A stretch of DNA of 64,000 nucleotides from NCBI GenBank assembly GCA_009746045.1, contig RPFO01000670.1, positions 700,454 through 764,453 on the forward strand. The letters run 5' to 3'. Origin of the DNA: Mesostigma viride. Lineage: Eukaryota; Streptophyta; Mesostigmatophyceae; Mesostigmatales; Mesostigmataceae. The translations under genes and the position numbers were made by a program. Positions 31,233-40,782 of this stretch are shown in pieces. The number at the start of each line of letters is the position of its first letter. Position 1 is the stretch's first letter. The notes below the pieces were generated by a model, which was given only the letters and a program-made list of their open reading frames with translations, was not told the DNA's origin and searched no databases.

Positions 31233-32231
31233 TTAAGTATCCCGCGCGCGGGGGAGGCGAACAGCCGGCATGCGCAGCTCACCAGTAATGTGCATGGGGG
31301 CAATTAAGAATGTCGCCGGCTTAAATGCCGTAAGAAGAGTCGTCGAGTCCTCACCTGCCGGCTGGTCGAAGTGCTTGACGATGACATTGTTGTGGCTGCG
31401 CTGGGTGCGGTCGGCCTCCTCGCGGAGGTCGAGGGCTTGTTGTTTAAGCTGTGCCGTGATGGTGGAGGTGGTGGAGGTGGCGTGGTGCTTGAGCAGGTCC
31501 GCCCAGGTCTGGGTGGGAGGGGCGTCGTCGCCTGGGCCAGCGGGGGCTGGCCAGGTGGCGATGTCCCTCACCGCCTGGGCGGTGATGCCGGCGGTGTTCT
31601 GCATGCATGCACTCGATGGCGATGGCGGTGTCCTTGAGGCGTTGGTCGATGTCGAGAAGCTGGGCCTTGAGGGCGGCGGTCGAGGTGGAGGTGGCCGTGG
31701 AGGTCGGGAGGCGAGGAGGGTGGAGGTGGAGGTGACGGTGGTGGAAATGTGAGGGAGCTCAGCAGCCAGCGTGCCTCCCATTGCCGCCACATCTGTGGCA
31801 AGGGGGGTCACGTGCTGCTCGAAAGCTTCCTTAAGGAGGGTGCGGATGATGGCTTCGGTGGGGAAGGTGGGGGGGGGCGGTGGGGAAGCCCAGATCTCGG
31901 CTTCAGAGCGCCCGAGGAGGGAGCAGAGGGCGAAGCGTTGGAGCTTGGGGCGATTCATGCGGAGAACTATCGGGAGAGCCTCGGCGGGTTCGGCAGGCTG
32001 GCCACCTGGCCAGCGGCCGCGGTTGTGGGAAATGAGGTGCGAGCACAGGGCTACAAGCGAGGCGTGCGTGCCGAAAAACACGTCTTCCATGAAGGCTCCT
32101 GGGCGGCGAGTCCAGTAGCCAGGTGCGTTGATGTCAAAAGCGATCTCGTCCCAGTGCGGCTCGGCAGGGCGACTGCGCTTAGGCTCAGGCGATGCAGATG
32201 GCGAGGCAAGCCCGGGGGGCTGGGCGAGCAC
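31233..32231 (-). pseudogene. A-family ORF1-like gene, divergent and frameshifted
   Basis: 332 codons open, then broken. The N-terminal region (SPEPKRSRPAEPHWDEIAFD) differs from the 46465 copy. LLKEAFEQHVTPLATDVAAM, LKQQALDLREEADRTQRSHN and VIVKHFDQPAG are shared. The RRM-like domain continues in other frames (a VLLTF-like segment near 31210, then LTLAQQQRR and VYWRG-like segments at 31100-31020). It represents a second subfamily. Confidence 0.75.
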
Positions 32232-32371
32232 TGATCAGTGCGCGACTAGTGTCACCGCTACCTTCCGAACCTGATGGCGAAGCTGCAGCCGGCCGGAGCT
32301 GCAGACGTATTTTCATTGCTTAATGCAGTCGCAAGGCTGCGTTGCGTAGATGAGCGTTTGCTCGTCATATA

Positions 32372-32672
32372 CCGTAGTGGCTCTTATATCAGTACGCCTA
32401 ATTATGTACGAATCGACCCCGTACAAGCCGAGAAAAAACCTCCTTCCGGCCTCGTACATCCCAAGATATCACCCTCAGATGCTACGATATACGTATGAGG
32501 GGCTTCCATACGTTAAGTCCCTAGGGTACTGCCTCCCAAATATACCTACGATATACCCTTACGATATACCTACGTACACTAAGAAAAAATCCCCAAAACC
32601 CCGTACGCGTAAAAAAAATCGCTAAAAGCCCTCGTACGATAATTAAGCGTACACATATAAGAGCCACTACGG
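32372..32672. mobile_element. 301-bp MITE, TIR CCGTAGTGGCTCTTATAT, TSD TA
   Basis: Perfect 18-bp terminal inverted repeats, extended imperfectly inward. TA is duplicated at both ends (32370-32371 and 32673-32674). No ORF; internal sequence rich in TACG motifs. The A element at 46490-46505 provides the empty site: removing the insert and one TA restores the ACACAATATATGAC-type sequence. Size, TA duplication and TIRs fit a Tc1/mariner (Stowaway-like) MITE. Confidence 0.88.
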
Positions 32673-32825
32673 TATTGTGTAACAGCTTCGGAAAATTATA
32701 TCAGTGTGTGCGTCTTAGAAAGATGAAGCGTTTGTGATAAATTCACAGCCGAATTCGGTGCCCAAACGTGAAAGTTATGAGCTCCGCCGTCAGCCATGGC
32801 TACCTCGTGGCTCGTGGCTTGGGGA

Positions 32826-33147
32826 GTCCATATGGCCCGGATTCTTGCAGAGTTCAGGCCTGCTCTGCCTGTCTCTTTGATACGTCTATGCATGTGCCAC
32901 AATATCGCGTGTTTCGATTAACAAATAAAATTCACCATGATAAGTTACCTTACAGTTGCTACACAATTCCAGTCGATTGATAAAACTGCACGATGCTAGC
33001 TCACAGTACTTGCATATGATTCACAATAATTGCCTATATTAAGTGAGACAACTATTCCTGAACGGATGGCATTCAAACATTGTGGAAGGACTATACAAAA
33101 GAATCAATGCTCCTGTGTCCGCTTACAAATTTACATGTCCATATGTA
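32826..33147. other. Unassigned spacer
   Basis: Sequence between the A element and the foldback element. A degenerate copy of the recurrent CCTGCGCTGGTTGTCTC motif lies near 32860. No gene. Confidence 0.45.
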
Positions 33148-33769
33148 CAGTGGTTTTCCATTTGCGGGTATTTCCTCGTAAATGGTGGGAGAGCGATCAC
33201 AGCAATGGTGCTCACCACTAGTAGACACTCCCGGCCAGTTAGGCTCGAAACACACGCCCTGATCAAGCATGCTGTTTCCGGCCCCACCGTCTAGCGGGTC
33301 ATCTAGTCGCTCTACACGTAAGCCAGCCATAATTTCAATGCACACGGATACACATTTCCATCACCATTCATCTTCATCATCCTGAACGACTCGAACACGC
33401 GGACAAGATAACGGCAGGCTCGAGCTACCATGGTCCGGATTCTCCCGATTTCTGGCCTGCGCTGGTTGTCTCCTTGATATGTACAGCATGCGCATTATCC
33501 CTTTTTCAGTCAACGCACCTGCCTGTTTACTCTCGCACACCTCGCATTCATGCACCCACGGTAAATGGCTGACTGTCCTCGTCAGTAGTGCGTTTGCATT
33601 GTAGCTGTGGCTTGCCTGCGGGAACGTGGAAAGCCGGGTGTCTCTGGCCCCTTCGCGATGTGCAACACACAGGGATGTAGAGCACTATAGAAGTGCTCCG
33701 CACTAGCTCCTCCATGGGATCGCGCAGAAAAAGCCCTTCCGTGATCAAGGAGACAACAGCGCAGGCCAT

Positions 33770-33828
33770 TAATTAATATCATTCATTCATTCATTCATTC
33801 ATTAATAGACACGTGACTGCGTCACGTG
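33770..33828 (-). mobile_element. 59-bp hairpin-plus-tail insertion with 12-bp TSD
   Basis: Contains the same hairpin as at 29491 (CACGTGACTGCGTCACGTG) and an ATTAA/ATTC-repeat tail. Flanked by AGCGCAGGCCAT at 33758-33769 and 33829-33840. The uninterrupted left arm of the foldback (about 33449-33462) shows the unoccupied site. Confidence 0.87.
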
Positions 33829-33862
33829 AGCGCAGGCCATAAATCGGGAGAATCCGGACCAT

Positions 33863-36198
33863 AGTGTAGATTAGTCAGGCTTAGCCTAGCATGTGGCCCA
33901 CGCGCATGTGCGCCCATAATGGCCCCCATGGATGATGCCTTCAGAATTTAGCTAAGCCATGCCTATAATGGGACCTCCCATGGATGTTGCATTAAGAATT
34001 TAGCCATGCTATGCCTATGCAGAGAGATGCTCTCTGTTGAGAAGCCATGCCCTAGCTCTTGTATAGCCATGATGATCTTCCCCCACATGACAGCCGGGCT
34101 CCCCCTTAGCTGGGCATAGCTTGATAGATCATGGGGGTGCAGGTGCCCTGGCGCACCTAGAGCAAGGGTAGCTTACATTCCCACTCTTGCAGGAAGTAGA
34201 CCATAATTGCCCCTTCTCAGGGCCATATGCCCCTTCTCAGGGATATGTGCTACATGTACTCCCAACGGAGTTATGTTCCTAATTAAGGGGACGGTCCCGG
34301 CGCGAATATTTTGGCGCCGAAAAATTCGCGGTACCCGTCCGTACCGTGAAAAAGTGGTGCACGGGGCGCGCACCCCTACCGGAGCTGGCCATGGCGACGT
34401 GCTTTCAGGCAGAGTAGAAAAAGATAGCTCGCGGAATGCAGAGAAACTGAGCGAATCTTAAAGACGATGAGTAAATGATACTACTTCGTAGCGGAGTTCG
34501 CGTTTTTTGCAGTGTCGATGATTTTATTGATGACCATCGCGACGGGGGTCCAATCTGATGTTTTCGTCGAGAGGAATAAAATAGAATGCACGCTGGCGGC
34601 GGTGATTGTCAGGTTTTATGGGCTTTACCCAGCGTCAAGGATGCGTTTAAATTGTTATTGGTAAAGCTTTAAAAAATTTGCTGGGTTTCGGCAAGATTTC
34701 CGTCATGATCGGTAAGACGCTCTCCAGGCTCGCGGGATGCGCGTCTTATTATTCCATGGAAGGTTGTTCTTTCTTGCGCCGCTGGGCGAAGGACAATTCC
34801 GGTAATGGTACGATCGTGTGATCAACGTGACCCTATGAATGTTTCGCTTCCTTTATGGGTTATCAACGCAAGTTTTCGGCTTTTTTCCGTGCAGTTAGCG
34901 CCAGGTATAATGCCATTCCGTGCTGCGCATCGCCAGATTCCTGGCACCTTTCAGTGGTTTTCATGTACGTTGCATGGCTGGGATGTATCAAAGCGTGACC
35001 GTGGCATATCGTCAAGTTGTCAGGGATTTGCTGAGTGGTTTCTTGGAAGGAGATTGCTAACAGCACTCAGTTTTGTGTGAATATTGACGCGGCCTTTCTT
35101 AGCAGAGGCTTCATTGTGGTTAGAGGCTCACAAGCTTGAGTTTGTTTCTTGGCAAACAATTGCGCTGGAAAGAAAGGTGGCAGTGGTTTTTCTGAGGGGC
35201 ATACTGCATGGGTGGAACTGCACGTAGGTAGGGGTTATCGTTGTCTTGTTGGCCTTTCTCCCACTAAAATGGGAGAGCCCTAATTCATGCTAGCAAGGCA
35301 AGGTAACCATGGTGAGAATTAGCCTTGGCAAGCAGCATGTATGATAATTCTGCTTTCTCTGTGGACTGTCTGTTGTTACCCTTGTTGGGCAATTAGTGGA
35401 TATGGCTTTCTAGGGTGTGTTTGAGCTTGGTTTTGGGATGATGCCCACACCATAAACCTGGAATATGCTTTAGAAGTGTCGGCTAGGCATGTAGAGCTAC
35501 CTGCCTCATTGTTGTGCACACACACAACAGGTTGCCCGTGTCGATGTAAGGCAAGGGCACATGACGTGCCCAGCCACCTCCTTGTACATTGTGGTTGAAT
35601 TGGGCATGGTCAGGAGCCTTTTGGATGGCATAGGAAGTGTTAGTGTGCCTTAATACTCACTAATGCCTTCCTTAGCGTCTGCACAGGTGGCCAACTGCCA
35701 AAACTAATAACTGCTACAGCTGAGCTCAGAATGCCACCAAACTTTGACAGTGCCTTCTATGGTCATGACAGAATTTGACTAATACTTTTTAGGCCTAATT
35801 GATGTGTTATGAGTGTGTATGTGGACGCCCCGCCTAAAAAAGCGTATTTTTGGCCAAAAAATTAATAACTCAAAGGGATGTGCTGATTTTGTTGATCCAA
35901 TTAGGTAGAAACCATGTCCCATGACATTTTTATATGGGCATTACTTTTTTCATGCAACTGGTTCTCCCACTATTCTGGACAAGATGTGCCCCGGACAGCG
36001 TTTTTTTCTATTTTTAGCTCATAGCCGGTGTATGGCTGGGGGTAACTAGTACCCCCAACAAGTGGTGGTATGCATGCCCAAACATCATGTTTATGGTCCC
36101 CAAACATCATTCAGTGGTTGTCAGTTGCATTTCTGTAGTTATTAGGGGGGTTCAGTTTTGATACATTTCCATGGGACCCTCCCCTTAATTAATAAATT
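33863..36198 (+). mobile_element. A-family LINE 3' UTR copy carrying a TTAA element
   Basis: A 5'-truncated A copy starting just after the ORF1 stop (AGTGTAGATTAGTCAGGC), running through the 3' UTR to the hairpin (about 34257-34270) and the tail. The tail is split by the TTAA element 34287-36184. Target duplication AATCCGGACCAT at 33851-33862 and 36199-36210. Confidence 0.85.
34287..36184. mobile_element. TTAA-flanked element without a gene, 1.9 kb
   Basis: Flanked by TTAA (34283-34286 and 36185-36188). Termini are GGGGACGGTCCC and the inverted GGGGAGGGTCCC (11 of 12). No ORF above 100 codons resembles a transposase. TTAA duplication suggests a non-autonomous piggyBac-type element, but its ends differ from those of the element at 27352, so it would belong to another family. 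Confidence 0.72.
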
Positions 36199-36488
36199 AA
36201 TCCGGACCATGGTAGCTCGAGCCTGCCGTTATCTTGTCCGCACGTGTTCGAGTCGTTCAGGATGATGAATATGAATGGTGATGGAAATGTGTAGCCTTGT
36301 GCATTGAAATTATGGCTGGCTTACGTGTAGAGCGACTAGATGACCTAGACGGTGGGGCCGGAAACAGCTTGCTTGATCAGGGCGTGTGTTTCGAGCCTAA
36401 CTGGCCGGGAGTGGCTAGTGGTGAGCACCATTGCTGCGATTGCTCTCCCACCATTTACGAGGAAATACCCGCAAATGGAAAACCACTG

Positions 36489-36631
36489 AAAAGGTCTACC
36501 TTCCATGATCATCAAAAGAGAAAACCAGGGAGGTGCACCTTGCATGATCAATGGCTTTGAAGGGGCACCGGGCATCCATGCGGCATCGCTGCACTGCTTA
36601 TCAGTTATCTGTCTGTGCTCACGCTGCAAAA
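36489..36631. other. 3' flank of nucleoside hydrolase gene
   Basis: A short spacer. No feature was seen. Confidence 0.5.
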
Positions 36632-38728
36632 TTAGTCAGGTCCCGCTGCCACTGCACAGTTAGCACGTTCAACTGCCGCAAATAACAAATCCCAGAACCC
36701 ATCCAAGTCGACCTCCATCAGCACGGTTGCGTTTGCCGTGATATCTTGGAGCTGCCTCGCAAAGTCCACCACGGTGCGCCCGTCACAGTGCGTGCTGCGG
36801 TGCTCCACCTCCACGCGCACCCGCTGGCCCACAAACCTGCAGCCTCACATGCGCCACATTAGTACCAAGCAAGGAAATTTTGTATGGCCACCCGCATTAC
36901 AAATGATAGTAGAACATTCCACAAAAGATGAGCAACCAGATTATTGCCATGTGGGCACAACACTGCAGCAACATGTCTGTGGACACTAATACAGCCCGTG
37001 ACTTGGCAGGGGGGTCATCCAACTGTGCACAACAACGTCACAAGCCAAGTCAGCGAGCCCACAAGTAAAGGAGAACCAGGGGGCTAACTTCCACGTTACC
37101 ATGTCCCTGCCCCTGCTTCCCAGCACTTTTATAGAGGCCCTCCGGGCAATGCCCCCATAACGGTGCTCAGATAACCACTTGTAAGGAATGCCTCTTTCCC
37201 CGGCCCAACCCCACCCTCTACGAAAGTGTTACGTGCCCCATATGCCGTCCACTAAGTACCCCATGCTCCTATACCACAGGCCCTTAAACTATAGACGCTG
37301 GTTGTCCGCTTTGTTGCTGGGTTGTGGCGGCCATTCATCGACTCTTCTACTTGGCAATCACACAAACTGCCGCCGTGTCTCCCCCGGTCTCCACGAAAAG
37401 CCATGCCAATTTATTGTGCGGGTGGAGCGATGGCAGGGAGTACAGGGCACGAAAACTATACGACTTGCAGCAACAAGCAAGGGGCAAGACCAGACCACTG
37501 GTTGGCCTACCTACAACTATCTTGGCTTATGAAGGCCCTTTGGACACAGTCACTAGTATACCCTCTAGATCTGCTTGCATATTACTCAGATGTCAGGGCT
37601 GCGCTGGTTGTCTCATAAACGTTTTACAGGGCTAGAATACATGGTACAATGTGAAAGATTTGGACCATACTGGATTCGAACACAGGACCTCTAGCACGAT
37701 TTCGCAACTACAGGGGTCTCCTGGTCCTAAGGCATCCCAAGCTACAGCCCAACTGCGAAAAATGCTCTGTACCGAAGAGCTGTGCTAGGTTGTCTGAAAT
37801 TCCCCAATATATGCCATTGGATCGCATATACCTGCTAGCCCCATGGGGCGAATGTGAGCACGAGTACTGTATACAAGCGTCTGGGAACTCACAGTTGCGG
37901 CGCGGCCACAAACGCGACAGCCAGCGGGTCGTGAAGTGGCGGATGCAAGAAGCCAAACTCCGCCTTGTACGCGGCCGCGAAGAACAGCACCAGCTCCTCC
38001 AACATGCGGCCAAAGGGGGTCGGCGCGACACAGCGCAGGCGCGCCACCACTTCATCCGTCACAAGCACCGTGTGGGTCAGCTCAAGCATGGCCATGGCGA
38101 CCGTCACTCGGTCCCCGTGCGCCAGCACAATCGCCGCCGCCTCAGGGTCACACAGGATGTTGAACTCGGCCGCAGGGGACCGGTTCCCCGTGCCCCAGGC
38201 GCCGCCCATGAGGGATATCCCTGCCAGGTGGGTAACCACCTCCGGGTACAGCGTTAGCATTAGTGCCACGTTGGTCAGCGCCGCAGTGGCCACCACCCAC
38301 ACCTTGTCGGGGGATGCCAGTATCGCGGCCGCCATGGCCACCACTGCCTTGTCTTGGGCAGGGGGGGGGGTCCCGGTGTCAGCGGGCAGCAGTTCCGTCC
38401 CATCCAGTCCTGAGTCGCCGTGGATGCCTGGGTCATGGCGCGCGGTGCGCAGCAGTGGGGCGGCCTGGCCCTTGTAAACAGGCACACGGTCACTGGCCCC
38501 GCACGCGCGCAGCACGCGGCGCGCATTCGCAAACGTCTTGTCCACGGGGGCATTGCCGTGGACGACCGACACACCCAGCAGGTGGAGTTGTGGCGTGTGC
38601 GCCGCCAGGATTAGCGCGATGGCGTCGTCATGGCCAGGGTCCACATCCAGCCAGACAGGGACACGGGGGGCGTCAGCAGCCATATTGGTGGTCACCGCGC
38701 AGCAGGGTGGGTGACGGGTGGATGCCAA
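36632..38728 (-). CDS. Inosine/uridine-preferring-type nucleoside hydrolase
   Basis: Two exons: 38728-37893 and 36836-36632, GT-AG intron (about 1.06 kb), 346 residues. Nucleoside hydrolases cleave the N-glycosidic bond of ribonucleosides to give base plus ribose, in purine/pyrimidine salvage. The Ca2+-binding DVDPGHDDA motif is at residues 28-36. VHGNAPVDKTFANA follows at about 55, then ATAALTNVALML, LMGGAW, AEFNILCDPEAAAIVLAHGD (substrate-binding region) and HDPLAVAFV with the catalytic-region His. The exon join gives PQL-FVGQRVRVEVE. The C-terminal exon has GRTVVDFARQLQ and VDLDGFWDLLFAAVERA, as expected for the family. The start may be Met1 or Met16; no clear targeting peptide. Base preference cannot be read from sequence. 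Confidence 0.93.
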
Positions 38729-38734
38729 GGTGAT

Positions 38735-38805
38735 TTAGATACTATTTATGATTGAAATGCTATTTATGATTTAAATACTTTTATGATTTAAATACTATTT
38801 ATGAT
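38735..38805. repeat. Short AT-rich tandem repeat
   Basis: Three to four imperfect units of ATTTATGATTTAAATACT lie just upstream of the nucleoside hydrolase gene. Confidence 0.8.
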
Positions 38806-39167
38806 TCCATAATGCCACCGACCCACAGTGCGTTGAGGAGCCACCGTGCGTGGAGGAGCCAGCTGCGTGTCAGTTGCTTGCCGGCATCTTTCAACCTCGC
38901 TCTTGAGGGGAGCGTGATGCTGCGGGAAAGCGCGGTGCCTGAGACGCAGGTGGTGGCAGCCACCGCGACCCGAAGTACCTGGTGAAGGACAACAGATGCA
39001 GGAGAATGATCACGCGCCCACGGAACGGCAGCACACGCATCATTCATCGTTCCTGTTTGCGACGTAATTGAGGAGGAATGCAAAGGATATACTTACGGGA
39101 CAGAGAGGCAGCGCCATGATATGCAGGGGGGGAAATCTCCCCCTTCCCATCCCCCCCCCACCCCTTC

Positions 39168-39190
39168 CCATTCCCCCCCCCCCCCGCACG

Positions 39191-39273
<83 letters not shown>
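39168..39273. repeat. Poly-C followed by (CA)n
   Basis: C runs at about 39150-39186, then about 40 CA units (39193-39272). A simple repeat. Confidence 0.95.
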
Positions 39274-39275
<2 letters not shown>

Positions 39276-40782
39276 CTCAACCAACACCAACACCAACAGA
39301 TTCCCCGACCATTGCACCACAAGGCCAGCTGTGCCTGGAGTAACGCAGCATACAAGTGCGGTATTAAGAGAGCCAACGTCGCGATATATAAACAGTAGCA
39401 CGATGAGTAACGCAGTTGTGCTGGCAAAGCAGCGAAGAATCCTCTTCACAACATATAAAGTGAGGCGGCACGTCTCTGAATCCCATGTACCTTTCGGCTG
39501 CATACAATCCCAGCCAGCTACCGGTAAAGCCTATTTTCCAACTTGCTCATCAGCGCAGGTAGCGGCGATACCAACCGCAACAGATTCAACCAGCACCGCG
39601 AACAATAATTGTCACTGCATCAAACTGAAGCCCATTTACTGTTGCAGTCAGTACCGACTTACGACTTGCCGCCTACTTCGGCCCAGAATTCTGCGAACGT
39701 ACCAAACTTATCGTTATGCTGCACTTGCTTCACGCAAAGATGGAGAAGATTAATCTATCCGTGGAGATGCATCCGACAATCATCGCGGGCAGAATGCTTA
39801 AATCTCGTCAGAATGCTTAAATCTTTGGTGAATTTCGCGCGACAATCTGTCCTGGCTGCAGCACGTAGCAAAGGACTATCTGGTTGTCGCTAAATGAGGA
39901 TGACTATGGAATACACGCATGTGAAAGCTACAAAAGAACTGAGGTGGGCTCCCAAACACATTTAGGCATAAAAGCATGCCAATCTCTGGGGTCGAAAGAT
40001 ACCATGCTTCATGCAGCCTCCATCGCTGGGGCCTGGGAGGTCAATTGATAATGCGAGTTGCCCACGGGACTAGCCCACGTGGCAACGCATCCAGCACTGT
40101 GTGGCTAGCTCCGGACCTTGTTTAACAATCTGAACAAGGCATGACAAATGACCAGGACGTGGCGATCGGCAAACTGGCATCGGGGGTTGGAAACAATCAT
40201 GCTGTAATTCTGACGCTTTCCATTTTGGCCTGACTGATGAATTAATTGCTGACAGCACACATGTTCCACCCCTGATGATGAGTGTTGGCCTGTTCCACCT
40301 TGTACATTCTTCAGGAAACAGGAAAACGTAAAATTTGCTCCAAGGAGATGCGTTCGCGAGCCAGGGTGGAAACCTGTTCGAAGATGAGCGAATGTTTGGT
40401 TACGCTTTAGGCTTCGCTGTCTGGAACAACGACTACGTTATACCGGTCTCGAGCTATTCGTCGTGTTCTCCTCGTGCCAGAGGCAATTCTTTATTGTAGG
40501 CTTGGCTATACGCTTTACCCCTTTCCCCCGATCATGCCTTGAGTGGTTACGGAATGAAAAGTTACGACATGAAGTGGTGAAGACCTGCCGATGTAACGGC
40601 GGCCGGCAAAGAAGATAGCATTTGTGATGCCTTTGTCGTTCAACACTCGATGGGTTGTCGGCTACCTCGTTGAGGTACATAGCGGAGGTAGCGTACGTAC
40701 GCCGGTTTCATACCATCGGCTGTGACTCTGCGACGCGGTTTTATCTCAGGGGTCGAACAAAATAAATCGCAGGCATTAGCAA
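39274..40782. other. Intergenic; upstream of the TH1 gene
   Basis: Only random ORFs. It includes the presumed promoter region of the plus-strand gene at 40783. No element ends recognised. Confidence 0.5.

Larger units (their letters stand above)
30497..32825 (-). mobile_element. A-family ORF1-only LINE, near full length, with a MITE in its 5' UTR
   Basis: Minus strand: 5' UTR (from about 32825; same sequence as at 46343), interrupted by a 301-bp MITE (32372-32672), ORF1-like gene (32231-31233 and onward to about 30985 with frameshifts), 3' UTR of ~430 bp, hairpin (about 30520-30533, one base changed) and ATTAA tail. No ORF2. The 3' UTR contains a 33-bp extra segment (about 30686-30718) absent from other A copies. 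Confidence 0.85.
33148..36488. mobile_element. Foldback element with arms of about 330 bp, invaded three times
   Basis: The left arm 33148-33478 and right arm (33744-33769, 33841-33862 and 36211-36488) are inverted repeats, about 95% identical by eye. Arms start CAGTGGTTTTCCATTTGC. The core is 33479-33743 (~265 bp) with no ORF. The right arm is split by a 59-bp hairpin insertion (33770-33828) and by an A-family 3' end (33863-36198) that in turn contains a TTAA element. No outer target duplication is visible, so the superfamily is open. Confidence 0.78.

Noticed and set aside
37650-37740. tRNA-like sequence on the minus strand (GTGTTCGAATCC B-box-like)
   Set aside because: The acceptor pairs only six bases, the T stem does not pair and length is about 66; at best a tRNA-derived fragment.
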